This document shows, piece by piece, positions 10,643-20,194 of a DNA stretch of 64,000 bases (its first letter is position 1; each line of letters opens with the position of its first letter). Under the pieces are notes generated by a model. That model was not told where the DNA came from. It saw only the letters and a list, made by a program, of their open reading frames with translations, and ran no database searches. Source of the DNA: Acanthosepion lycidas (Eukaryota; Mollusca; Cephalopoda; Sepiida; Sepiidae). The position numbers and the translations under genes were made by a program. Location of the stretch: contig OZ010596.1 in assembly GCA_963932145.1 (NCBI GenBank), forward strand, positions 85,866,776 through 85,930,775, in the 5' to 3' direction.

Positions 10643-11226
10643 CAGAGCTGGATTTAAGCCTTAAGAGGGTCTCTTCATTACAGATGTTTGCTTCTCCCCC
10701 TGTGTCGATAAAAAATAAAAGATATATTTTTAGATAATGTTTACATTACAAATTTTTTAATAATTTAGATAATATATTTTAAAATTTTTGTTTTTTTAAT
10801 TTTAATTTTGTTTTGCACTATTTTGTCTAATTTGTATAATATTGAGTAATTTGGCACTTATTACATGTCTATGGTCAATGAAGTATAAAACTGAGCAAAG
10901 TAGACAAAATTATGCAAAACTGAAAAAGCTGTATCAAAAATCTATATGTATATAAAAAAGATGCATTAAAATCCAAATGGGGCTGCTTCAAGGAGCCCTA
11001 TCGAATTTAAAAGACTCACTCCAACTAGAGGTATTTAAATACTCTAAATTGTTTCAAATTAGTTCAAAGGGGCCCAATTAAATCTGAAAATAAACAAATC
11101 TACTATTTTTTATATCTTTACTTTTTCTAGTTTTATCAGGAGCCAAAAAAACAGAGTGCCCATGAGAAACCCTTTAGTCATGGGGCCCCTGGGCTGCATT
11201 TTAACCCATAAGTAAATCTGATTCTG
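10643..11226. mobile_element. hAT-type MITE, 584 bp, with 8-bp target duplication
   Basis: It begins 'CAGAGCTGGATTTAAGCC' and ends in the inverted counterpart (other strand 'CAGAATCAGATTTACTTATG'). The flanks are 'ACTACAAC' (10635-10642) and 'ACTACAAT' (11227-11234), an 8-bp duplication with one difference. CAG-type ends and 8-bp duplications are the hallmarks of the hAT superfamily. The interior is AT-rich, carries 'GGGGCCC'-like islands near the right end and has no transposase frame. A half-copy with a related end is at 38816. Confidence 0.75.
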
Positions 11227-11234
11227 ACTACAAT

Positions 11235-11650
11235 CCTTCATCAAGTCTTATAGACTGATGTTATAGAACCCCAAAAAACTTACTAAATAACAAAAACCAC
11301 ATCACTTGAAGACTTCCAGTAGTAGCAACAACTAAATTGGATACCACATGTATTGAAAAGGGAAAATAATGATATAATCAAAATATTGACTTTCCACACT
11401 ACATATAAAAAAGATTAGAAAGGAAACTCCCATCAGTACTAGAAAGAGCAATAACAGTTAGTGGAACCCTATTTTCCTGAAAAACTCTTTTAAGAGAAAG
11501 ATTTTTGTTAATTTCGGGTGATAGTAATACTACCTGTTTCATCATCGAATGACAGATGTTTCCTATATGGAAACAGCTAATCTAACTATTAGTATTACCA
11601 TTATTAAAAGATATTACCATTACTAACTTTAACATTACCATTATTAAAAT
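11235..11650 (-). mobile_element. Dispersed repeat family D1, copy 2
   Basis: This reversed copy shares 'AAAACCACATCACTTGAAG', 'GAAAATAATGATATAATCAA', 'AGAAAGAGCAATAACAG' and 'GACAGATGTTTCCTATA' with copy 1 at 355-755. It lies immediately beside the 8-bp duplication of the hAT MITE, so the MITE appears to have inserted at its edge. Confidence 0.65.
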
Positions 11651-11719
11651 AGATTATGTCAGAGAAAGTCTGTGCCATGTAGTTCATTGAATTTTACAAA
11701 AATAAAATTTTTATCTTTT

Positions 11720-12085
11720 TGAAATGTTTAATTGATTGATTTTTTTACAGCTTATCAACCTTTTACAGGTTTTTTAAAGTCACAAATATTTTTAGATTAA
11801 AACAATTTTTTAAAGATACAAGCCCTACTAATTAACCCATAACTGGGAGAGAAGATGTGAATTCATACCTTTCCTAAAGATATTTATATGTAAGGGAATA
11901 TAACAAACTCAACTGGAATTGGAACTTGACTCTCCTATTTCCAATTGTAAGCCATTTTCCATTATAGCACCCGCATATCTAAGTTTACAGCACCTTGTAT
12001 TCCCAAGTGACCATCCATCTAGGTACTAATTAGGCTCAATGTTGCTTAACTTTGTGATTATATGAGAACCACTGTTTCAGTTGAA
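11720..12085 (-). mobile_element. 5S rRNA-derived SINE (SINE3-like), copy 1
   Basis: Read on the minus strand, the head (about 12075 to 11975) follows the 3' two thirds of 5S rRNA: 'AAGCAACATTGAGCC', a 'TAGTACCTAGATGGATGGTC' stretch, and 'TTGGGAATACAAGGTGCTGT'. A body with 'CAATTGGAAATAGGAGAGTC' and 'ACTCTTCTCCC'-like motifs follows, and it ends near a (TGAT)n tail at 11725-11740. The polymerase III internal control region of 5S would have served as promoter. Other copies: 24258-24540, 40185-40575, 54885-54990; fragments near 9405 and 50690. Confidence 0.75.
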
Positions 12086-12325
12086 AGGGTTGAATATTTT
12101 TTTGTTACACAATAAACTAAATAATAAAATAGACCATTTTTATTATTTGAAATCTTTCCATTTTAAATTTGTAATATTTTAACATATTTGGGAAAGTAAC
12201 TGTGGAGTACATTTCAAGTAGATTTAACAATCAGAAATATGTTTTTAAATAAGTTATATTTATTTGTCTTATTGTATGTACATTTCGATATTTGGTTCAT
12301 TGTTTAACTTTTTATGTACATATTC
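12086..12325. other. AT-rich spacer
   Basis: Nothing recognised. Confidence 0.5.
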
Positions 12326-12690
12326 AAGTGGGTGCATAGCCGAAGGGTTAGAATTTTAGAATTCCAACCATGTGACCCCAGGCTCAAGTCTCACCATAGT
12401 CAATCTGTCAGGGAATTATTATCAAGAAGTCACTATTATCAAGATCAGCCTTAGGAGGTGATCCCATCATGCAGAACCATTGCAAAGTGCCTGAAAATCA
12501 AATTATGAGTTGACCAAACCTTGTGATTGAAATGGGGTTAGATGGAACAGTTTGGGAGACATTGAAGGTTGTACTAGCACAAAGTCACAAGTCATCACGA
12601 CCAAGGCTTTTTAGCAAACCTTGTTGAAACTTTTGATTATGCTAGATTATGTATGCCTTCCCATAAACTGTAACTAATTGACATTTGTAA
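12326..12690 (+). mobile_element. tRNA-derived SINE T1, copy 2
   Basis: The head 'AGTGGGTGCATAGCCGAAGG' matches the head of the 13244 copy. An A-box-like 'TAGCCGAAGGG' and a B-box-like 'GGCTCAAGTCT' follow. The body carries 'GATCCCATCATGCAGAACC', 'AAAGTGCCTGAAAA', 'GACCAAACCTTGTGA' and 'AGCACAAAGTCACAAGTCAT'. It is more diverged than the 13244 copy and lacks the end of the tail. Confidence 0.7.
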
Positions 12691-13074
12691 ATTTGGAATA
12701 AATCTGTTTCACTGAGTACATTTATATTCTTGTAAAATAGGCAGCAATAAATGAAATGAACATTTCTTCTTGCTCAGTATACAATGTCCAGGAAAGAGGA
12801 TGCCTTCTTCCTTTCTTTCACCTGTCCAAGAGCAAATAAATAAGTTATTGGTGACTAATATTGCTCTCACCCTTTAAAAGTACTATTTAATTAAGTACAA
12901 CCAACACAGTTGTGACTCATGATTAGTTACTTTTATGAGTAATTGCCCTCTTCCATCAGATCCTTCCACCTAAATTGTTATTGTAGATATTGACTGGAGG
13001 TCATATGATTTAAAGCTTAGTGTCTGGAAAAAAATACTGGTTAGATTGTCATTGTAATTTGGAGTGCAATATGG

Positions 13075-13930
13075 TAATAGTAATAATGAGAATAGCTGTT
13101 TCCATACAGAAAACATTTGACATTCGTTGAATGAAGAGTTAGCATTACTGATGATTGAAATTTATAACATGTTTCTATTAAAACAGTTTTTCAGGAAAAT
13201 GAACTTTTTAAGTTGGCTGTTATCACTTTTTCTAGTATTGATGAGTGGGCACATGGCCGAGAGGTTAGAATGTGAACATTCTAACCATGAGACCTGGGTT
13301 CAAATCTAACCATGGTCGATTTGTCAAGAAGGAAACTTCCTGATGTTATCGGACTGGAGGGGGTTGATCCCAGTGTGTGGCACCTTTGGAAAGTGCCTGA
13401 AAACCATACCACAGGGTTGACCCAAGCCTTGTGAGTGAAATTGGGTCGAAAGAATCCTGGGGATGGGGGTATGTCAATAGCTGTGCTAGCATAAAGTCAC
13501 ATCATGGCCGAGGGCTTGAGTGTGCTGGCCTTGTTCAAATTGTTGATTATGCTAGATAACATGCTCTTTCCCAGAAACTGTAAATAAAGTCTGCTCAGAA
13601 TAGTTGCAGTATAAACCACAGGTGTGCTCTGTAGGTGTTGTATAAACACAAATGCACCTGAGCAAGTTTCTGCAATAGGGATTGGCTAGCTGCCCTAGTA
13701 GATGGGTATCCTCAAATATGAGTGGCCAGCTATATATATAGTATTGATGGGCATTTCCTTCCTAACCTTTTGTTTGAGGTAGTGTGGAAAGTCAACATTT
13801 TGACTGTATCATTATTTTCACTTCTAGTTACATGTGATATCCATTTTAGTTGTTATTGTTGGTAGAAGTCTTCAAGTGATGTGGTTTCTGTTATTTTGAT
13901 ATAGTTCTTTGTGATTCTTTAGCACCAGTC
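13075..13930 (+). mobile_element. Dispersed repeat family D1, copy 3, split by a SINE
   Basis: The left part runs to 13243 ('ACATTTGACATTCGTTGA', 'TTTTTCAGGAAAATGAACTT') and the right part resumes after 13738 ('GTGTGGAAAGTCAACATTTT', 'TAGTTACATGTGATATCC', 'TTTGTGATTCTTTAGCACC'). The uninterrupted order is seen at 31150-31560. The SINE at 13244-13738 divides it cleanly. Confidence 0.75.
13244..13738 (+). mobile_element. tRNA-derived SINE T1, near full length with target duplication
   Basis: The tRNA-like head has an A box ('TGGCCGAGAGGTTAGAATG') and a B box ('GGGTTCAAATCT'). Between them lies a long variable-arm-like segment, as in serine or leucine tRNAs. The body includes 'GTGTGTGGCACCTTTGG', 'AAGCCTTGTGAGTG' and 'GAGCAAGTTTCTG'. 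The 11-bp flanks 'TAGTATTGATG' at 13233-13243 and 13739-13749 are identical, the target-site duplication of LINE-driven insertion. The body resembles SINEs I know from cephalopods. Confidence 0.85.
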
Positions 13931-14214
13931 TCTAAGAGTTAATGAAGGATTGTATATGTTTAACCACCAGAATATTAGCCTGAAGAGAATAATGTTGATA
14001 GATTTGGCTTAATGGGATGTAATTCCTTGATTAATATTTTGGACAATATATTGCTCACTCAGAAGTGCTTGTTAGAGGCAATCAGATCTCAGCTCCCAAC
14101 TTGTAGAAAGATTAGCAAGGCTTTTTGTATGCAATTCAGAACCCAATAATCATATGACAATTATAAGTGATTTTGTTGTGATATAAAGGTTGAAGCAGTT
14201 GATTAGAGATTGAT

Positions 14215-15160
14215 TAGAAAATCTAATGATTATGACAATACTGTTACTGCTGTTGATGATGACGGATAATGTTGGGTGATAATCATAATAATAATAATAA
14301 TTTTCTTGTAATATTTTCCTCTATGAGTCATGTCCCTTCAGGACATAGACGATTATGGAACTCCACAGCGTCCTATCTTTTCGTTGTGAGGAAAAATATT
14401 TCCCTTTGCTGTTGATGTTGCTAATGATTATGATAATACTGTTGTTTCTGTTGATGATGATGATGATGAATAATGTTGGATGATGATCATAATGAGGATG
14501 GTGCTGATGATGCCAATAATTTTGATAATACTGTTGCTGCTGTTGATAATGATAGTGGATAATCTTGAATGTTGGATAGTGCTGTTAATGTTAATGATGA
14601 TTATGATAATATTGTTGCTCCTGTTGTTGATGATGACAGATAATGTGGGATGATGATCATAATGAGGGTGATGTTGCTGATGTTTATGATAATACTGTTA
14701 ATCCTGCTGCTGATGATGATGGATAATGTTGGATGTTGATCTTAATGAGCATAGTGCTGTTGATGATTATGACAATACTGATGATGATGATGATGGATAC
14801 ATTTGGGGGATGATCATAATGAGAATAGTTCAGCTGCTGTTACTGATGATTTTGATAATATTGTTACTGCTGTTGATGATGATGATGATGGATAATGTTG
14901 TATGATGATCACAATTAGGATGGTGATGCTGATGTTGCTGATGATTATGATAATACTGTTGATGCTGCTGCTGATAATGATCATGATGGATAATGCTGAA
15001 TGATAATAATAAGCATCATGCTGTTGAGGTTGTTGAGGATTATGATAATACTGTTACTGCTGTTGATGATGGATAATAATCATAATGAGAACGGTGATGC
15101 TGATGTTACTGGTGATTATAATAATACTGTTGCTGTTATTGATGATGATGAAAATGCATC
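14215..15160 (+). repeat. Imperfect GAT-rich array, unit about 100 bp
   Basis: Units contain 'GATTATGATAATACTGTTGC', 'TGCTGTTGATGATGATGATG', 'GATAATGTTGGATGATGATC' and 'ATAATGAGGATGGTGCTGAT' in that order, roughly eight to nine times, with variable GAT triplets. Short frames through it give acidic, low-complexity peptides and are not taken as genes. A 100-bp foreign block (14306-14407) interrupts the second unit. Confidence 0.75.
14306..14407 (+). repeat. Copy of a dispersed 105-bp block inside the GAT array
   Basis: 'TTTTCTTGTAATATTTTCC', 'TATGAGTCATGTCCCTTCAG', 'GGACATAGACGAT' and 'GTGAGGAAAAATATTTCCC' match 16640-16745 nearly base for base. The block is uninterrupted by GAT units, so it inserted into, or was captured by, the array. 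Confidence 0.75.
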
Positions 15161-15544
15161 TTATATAAATTTAAAAATAAATCTATGGAAATGGTCTTGA
15201 ATTCCAATAGCTCTGAGATAAATTTGTTTACTCTTAGTTATATGGTTCTCTATTCTCTTGCATCCTATAAGAATGCTGCTGTATATTTGATGATGCAGTG
15301 ATGTGAGTGATGTCTTTTGATGCTCTCTGTTCAATCATCTAACCATTGGCATGCATAGGAAGCACATGTAAGCTTTACTTTTATAAGAATGGGCTTTAAG
15401 CAATTTCATTGACCCAGGTCATTGGTTTTGGAATCAGTATTGCTGATTACCTTGGTGATAAACATGGATGCCAAATCCCACTTAGAATTTGAACAGGTTG
15501 AAAAATACTAGAAAAATACATTCTCTAGCATTTTCCAAAAACAT
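15161..15544. other. Spacer, nothing recognised
   Basis: Moderately AT-rich. No exon, repeat copy or ORF worth naming was found. Confidence 0.5.
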
Positions 15545-16035
15545 GCTTAAAAAATGGACTTATTATCAGCTTTAAAGGGATCTATAATTTTACTACCTAT
15601 AATACTAGCTCAAAATATTGCTTTACTTTCTCTCGCCATGCCTTCCAAATCATATTGGTTAACTTCCTCTCACCATGCAAAATCATATTGGTTAACTATT
15701 TTGATGAAGGACCCAAACTTTATCCCAATCCTCAGGTCCATCCAATGTAGCTCTATAATCATTAAAATTTACTGTTGAGAAATCAGTTTTAATATATTTC
15801 TTTGCTCAACTTGAACATTTCTTTTTGTGTTGTTTACTTAAAAGTGGTAGTTGGTGGCTTTCTTGCCTTTAGCCAGTGTTTTAATAATTTAATAATTACA
15901 GTGCATTATTATATCATCAGAAGCAAAATGAAAAACAGCTATGCAAGAACCTATGCATTGAGAAAACAAAAAAAAAGTTATGCTTATGTAATTTTAAGGA
16001 TTTTATAAAAAAATGTAAAAAATAAAGCATTTAAT
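15545..16035 (-). mobile_element. Tc1/mariner-like transposon, middle fragment (copy B)
   Basis: The minus strand encodes broken transposase middle-domain sequence. A 'NFNDYRATLDGPED'-like stretch corresponds to the region around the first catalytic aspartate in Tc1 relatives, followed by a 'VLHQN' block and a 'GSKIIDPFKADN'-like stretch. The segment is 85-90% similar by eye to 17840-18280. Here the sequence reading toward the C-terminus stops at about 15545, so the catalytic C-terminal part is absent. A short local duplication ('CAAATCATATTGGTTAACT') sits at 15640-15690. Confidence 0.65.
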
Positions 16036-16074
16036 TTTTTTTAATTTTTTATTTTTACTTTTACTTTAAAAAAA

Positions 16075-16510
16075 TGAAAAGGTCACCCAATACAAGTCTC
16101 AAGAGACACTTAAGGTAGATGGTTACTAAACGACATGTGTGATATGAGTGTGAGAGAAGGAAGTAGGAAATGAAGATAACAGATATTGCGGATAGATAAT
16201 GATTGACTAGGTTTGAAGAGGTTAGGATTGCAGTGTTCAGGGAAGCATCTATGCAGGAGTACATACCACAAGGTAATAATTCTTGAGAAAAAGCTTTCAG
16301 AGTGGAACACCCTTCTTATAAAAGGGAATACATAGGGAATGTGAGTAATTCAACCCTGTAGATGCAGCAAATCAGACCTTGGCTGAAAAGGTCCTGAAGA
16401 TAATCTGAACTTTTGCCACGGAGATAGCAATAAAATAGTGAACGGCTTGTGACATTGCATTTGTGGGAAAGTTAATCTTTAAATTAGACATCTATCGCAA
16501 GGAACAAATA
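16075..16510 (-). mobile_element. LINE 3' fragment (CR1/Jockey-type C-terminus)
   Basis: Minus-strand frames read 'ESFFSRIITLWYVLLH', 'CFPEHCNPNLFKPSQ' and neighbouring text, matching the conserved 'SFFPR...LWNSLP...FKSRV' ending of CR1/Jockey-group reverse transcriptase ORFs. A second fragment of the same family is at 36545-36750. Frame changes and stops show that it is dead. Confidence 0.6.
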
Positions 16511-16639
16511 CTTCTTCATAAACATAAGATTGGCCTTCATAGAGGTAAGATATTGTATACACTATGTCAGGTTCTATTATTGCATACACTCAATCAGATT
16601 TTATTATTAAAATATTTTCACAATTAAATTGAACAATAT

Positions 16640-17180
16640 ATTTTCTTGTAATATCTTTTTCTATGAGTCATGTCCCTTTAGGACATAGACGATCGTGGCA
16701 CTCCACAGCTTCCTATTTTTTCTTGTGAGGAAGAATATTTCCCTACAAGTTTGGACTCGGTCGTCAGACAAAAGACATAAAAAATACTCCTATATTGAGA
16801 GGAGTAACAGGAGTAGCAGCAGTAGCTTTTGCTGAAAACAGTCATTCATGGCTAAACCTTCTCTTCTCTAGTTTCTATTCTACATTATGTTTACCTGTAC
16901 CAAAAGGTAATAAACTTGTTGGTTAAACCAATTCTGGTTTATTGCTTTTGATAACTGAGTTACAACAATTTGACGACAAGGATGAGAGGTTCCAAACTTG
17001 CAGGGAAATATTCTCCCTCACAATACTTTTGTTGCTCTTAGCAGTGTTTCTCTCTTGGCCAAGCCTCTCTCTATTTCTTTCACAATCCATTCACACATTC
17101 ACCAGGTAGGTGGCAAGCCGCCATCCTTTATCTCTCTTACCCATCAGGGTTAAGTTTTCCAAGACCTCCTTCCTCATCTT
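16640..17180 (+). mobile_element. Possible LTR fossil with an internal inverted repeat
   Basis: The first 105 bp equal the block at 14306-14407. A 28-base motif ending 'AATATTTCCCTACAAG' at about 16724-16751 is mirrored at about 17000-17028 ('CTTGCAGGGAAATATT'). The sequence around 16960-16985 ('GAGTTACAACAATTTGACG', 'ACAAGGATGAGAGG') resembles the junction between an LTR and its primer-binding region in Ty3/gypsy elements. If so, this is an isolated and broken terminal fragment. A non-LTR origin cannot be excluded. Confidence 0.35.
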
Positions 17181-17219
17181 GGGCCAAGAAATTTCATTAT
17201 CTTTTCCTGATTCAGAGTA

Positions 17220-18640
17220 TAAGTGTTATTTATGTGGCAATTTTCTTTAAGACTTCTTATTTCCTCTTATTAAAAATATTGATAATAACTTATTTTGGGT
17301 GAGTCAGGTTTTATTTATGATGTAAACAAAATTCAACACAATTATTTATATATAAATAAATGTAAAATATATAGGCCATAGAAACATATATTTGATTAAC
17401 ACAATATCTCATATATCTGAATTTGTTATTTCACATATTAATATTGTCTCTTTGACATTGTATAAATTTCATCAATCTCTCATTCATTGATTTTTTAAAA
17501 ATTTCTGCTGTTTTAACTTTAACATTACTTGCAGTAGATTTTAGTACTTCCTAGATGTTCTTTGTTTGAATATTTCTTTCCATTCACATACATATCTCTT
17601 TTAATGATGAACTATAAGTTTTTTTTTATTGGATTAATATCTAAAGGGATTAGAAGTCCTATTAAATTAGTGTTTTTGAAAATGTATTTAGCAAGGTGGC
17701 CATTAGTCAGATTGGCAGAATGTGAAAGTGCATTGTCTTGCATAAATATACTCTTTAGCTTAAAGGTTCTTGGTTGTATCCTGTACCACTCAAAAACATC
17801 TTATCTAAGGACTTAGTATAATTCTCTGAATTTATCTTGAACCATTATCAACTTTAAAGGGATCTATAATTTTACTGTCTATAATACTAGCTCAAAATAT
17901 TGCTTTACTTCCATGCCTTCCAAATCATATTGGTTAACTATTTCGATGAAGGACCCAAACTTTATCCCAATCCTCAGGTCCATCCAATGTAGCTCTATAA
18001 TCATCACTAAAATTTACTGTTGAGAAATCAGTTTTCATATATTTCTTTGCTCAACTTGAACATTTCTTTTTGTGATGTTTACCTAAAAGTGGTAGTTGGT
18101 GGCTTTCTTGCCTTTAGCCAGTGTTTTAATAATTTAATAATTACAGTGCATTATAATATCATCAGAAGCAAAATGAAAAACAGCTATGCAAGAACCTATG
18201 CATTGAGAAAACAAAAAAAAGTTATGTTTATGTAATTTTAAGGATTTTATAAAAAAATGTAAAAATAATGCAACTTACAAAAATTTGAGGGGAAAATTAG
18301 TTTCACTACATAAGATATTATTATGCAGATAAATGTCTTCTCAATAAAAAGAATATTAACATTTAGAACTACATTATCTTTAAATAAATCTTCTGCTTTT
18401 ACTGAATATGGAATCCCTTGAAAATATAGTGTTTTATATAATAGTTCTATATATTTGAAATTGCAGTAGCTTGATTCTCAATTTCAGTCAAGATTGCTTT
18501 AGGTGTTGCCATAAAAGGATATGACTGCACAACCAAGAAATTCACTTTCAACTTGCATTGGCAGGACTAACATTTTGTATGGCAAAAATAGTCACCTACA
18601 GAGTGCTAAACGTTAACTAACTGCTACTCGTAAACTTTTC
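17220..18640 (-). mobile_element. Tc1/mariner-like transposon, near-complete length but dead (copy A)
   Basis: On the minus strand the order is an N-terminal region (18640-18280), the first catalytic-aspartate region (about 18010-17960), and the C-terminal catalytic part. The last reads 'IFMQDNALSHSANLTNGHLA' and a degraded 'NPI...L..IIKRDMYVNG', the usual D-N-A and DLNPIEN-like landmarks of Tc1 transposases. Length of about 1.4 kb fits the class. Several stops and frame changes are present, including stops in the catalytic C-terminus. No clear terminal inverted repeat was located. Confidence 0.7.
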
Positions 18641-19100
18641 AGAATATATTTATATGAACAATATATGTGAGTTTTAGTTTAAAGTATCCATATTTAAAAT
18701 AGAGTTAACTTGTCTTGTGATAGCAGTTTCAAGTTTTATTATGCTAAATTCAAAATTAAACATAAATCTAAAATATATAGGCCATAGAAACATATTTGAT
18801 TAACACAATATCTCATTTCTAAATTTGTTTTTTTACATATGGATATTGTCTCCTTGACATTCTATAACTTTCATCATTCATTGAATTTTTAAAAATTTTC
18901 TGCTGTTTTAACTTTAACATTACTTGCAGCAGATTTTAGTACTTCCTAGATGTTCATTGAATATTACTTTCCATTCACATACATATCTCTTTTAATGATG
19001 GACTATAAATTTTTTTATTTGATTAATGTCTGAAGAGATTAGAATCCTATTAAATTGGTATCTTTGACACCATTTTTAGTAAAGTGGGTTTTTACAAAAT
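18641..19100 (-). mobile_element. Tc1/mariner-like transposon, C-terminal fragment (copy C)
   Basis: It parallels the C-terminal end of copy A: 'ATATAGGCCATAGAAACATA', 'TTGATTAACACAATATCTCA', 'CTGCTGTTTTAACTTTAACA', 'CACATACATATCTCTTTTAA'. It stops before the D-N-A motif. It lies head-to-tail with copy A, so the cluster may come from local duplication as well as from separate insertions. Confidence 0.65.
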
Positions 19101-19515
19101 GTGAAAATTGAGCAATATCATATGTGGGTTTCAGTTTATAATATTTATTCTTATTTCAAATACAGTGTAACCCGGATATAACAGAGTTGTCAGGACCGGG
19201 GAAGAAGTCTCTTATATCTGGGTTTCTCTTATATCCGGGTTTGGTCTATTTTGTTTACATTAACACAGGCTCTAATTTGGGACCAGATGAAATCTCTTTT
19301 ATATCCGGGTTTCTCTTATATCCGGGTTACACTGTATTGATAACTTATTTTGGGGATGTCAGCTTTTATTATGCAAACAATCTAAGTGTTATGTAAATTT
19401 TTATTTATGAATAAAAAAAAGTATGTATTAGATTAATATATTCCTCATATATCTGAATAAATTATTATTCTATTGTTTTATATCTTAATATAGATTCCTT
19501 GACATTTTTTATTAC
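19101..19515 (-). mobile_element. Tc1/mariner-like transposon, terminal fragment (copy D), split by a MITE
   Basis: Segments on both sides of the MITE at 19161-19336 continue one another when aligned with copies A and C: 'GGTTTCAGTTTATAATATTT' before it, 'GATAACTTATTTTGGGGATG' and 'CATATATCTGAATAAATT' after it. Only the end of the element is present. Confidence 0.6.
19161..19336. mobile_element. Tigger/pogo-like MITE, 176 bp including TA duplication
   Basis: Near-perfect inverted ends 'TACAGTGTAACCCGGATATA' and its reverse complement are bounded by TA. Two internal 'CTTATATCCGGGTTT' motifs echo the ends. The start (CAGTGTAACCCGGATATAAC, then 'TTGTCAGGACCGG') resembles the ends of Tigger/pogo transposons. 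The ends are close to identical, so it is younger than the Tc1-like copy it interrupts. Confidence 0.75.
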
Positions 19516-19529
19516 TTCATATGTTGTTT

Positions 19530-19670
19530 TTAATGGATACCTGTATCTGAGTACACACTTATTTTGTCTATTGTCTTGTGCACTTGAGAAAATTTAATAA
19601 AGAAAATGTGCCTGGGAACATCTACTCAAATACGGCTATCTACTAGAAATAATGTTTGAAGTAATAAAAT
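19530..19670. mobile_element. Short version of the tRNA-like inverted-repeat element
   Basis: The left 'TTTTTAATGGATACCTGTAT' and 'TGAGTACAC' face the right 'CTACTCAAATACGGCTATC' and 'TACTAGAAATAATG'. The termini match those at 5325-5905 but only about 70 bp of interior remain, so this is an internally deleted relative. Confidence 0.5.
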
Positions 19671-19740
19671 TATGTCGGATGAAAAAATAAAATCCATTAA
19701 TTTTGGGTGTTGACTTCAATGTCCACTTTTCTATCTTTCT

Positions 19741-19871
19741 TGTCTTCTTCTTTTACTCTTTAAATATTTAAATTGTAAGCTCTTATCTCATTTCCTAACA
19801 TCTCTGAATTGATAAGGTCCATAAGAAAATCTTGTGGATTGAAATAGCTATTTTCTGAGTGAAGTAGTTTT
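19741..19871 (+). repeat. Left direct repeat flanking the pyrimidine satellite
   Basis: About 131 bp ('TTCTTTTACTCTTTAAAT', 'CTAACATCTCTGAATTGATA', 'AGAAAATCTTGTGGATTGAA', 'ATAGCTATTTTCTGAGTGA') recur in the same orientation at 21799-21938 with scattered differences. Confidence 0.85.
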
Positions 19872-19959
19872 GTTCTGTTATAATAAATACATTAAATATG
19901 GATCAGTTTTAATATTTCATATTATTAGGATTCACTTGGATTATATACCTTCAGATTAT

Positions 19960-19971
<12 letters not shown>

Positions 19972-20004
<33 letters not shown>
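19972..20004. repeat. (TA)n microsatellite
   Basis: An uninterrupted TA run followed by a short (AC)n. Confidence 0.9.
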
Positions 20005-20016
<12 letters not shown>

Positions 20017-20194
20017 CTAGCCACCTGATGACACAAAGGTTGAAACCACGGTAGTGCAGTAGGACATGGTGTTTTTCCTCCTTAGGTCAAGGTTATTTTA
20101 ACTGTCTAATTGAACCAGACACTCCCACTTCTACCACCTTTTAAATCTGCCATTTCCTCCTTCTTCCCTTTCTGGCTTTTTTCCTTTTCTTTTT

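Noticed and set aside
13244-13320. tRNA gene (serine or leucine type)
   Set aside because: A and B boxes are present, but the acceptor stem does not pair and the unit runs into the SINE body with target duplications.
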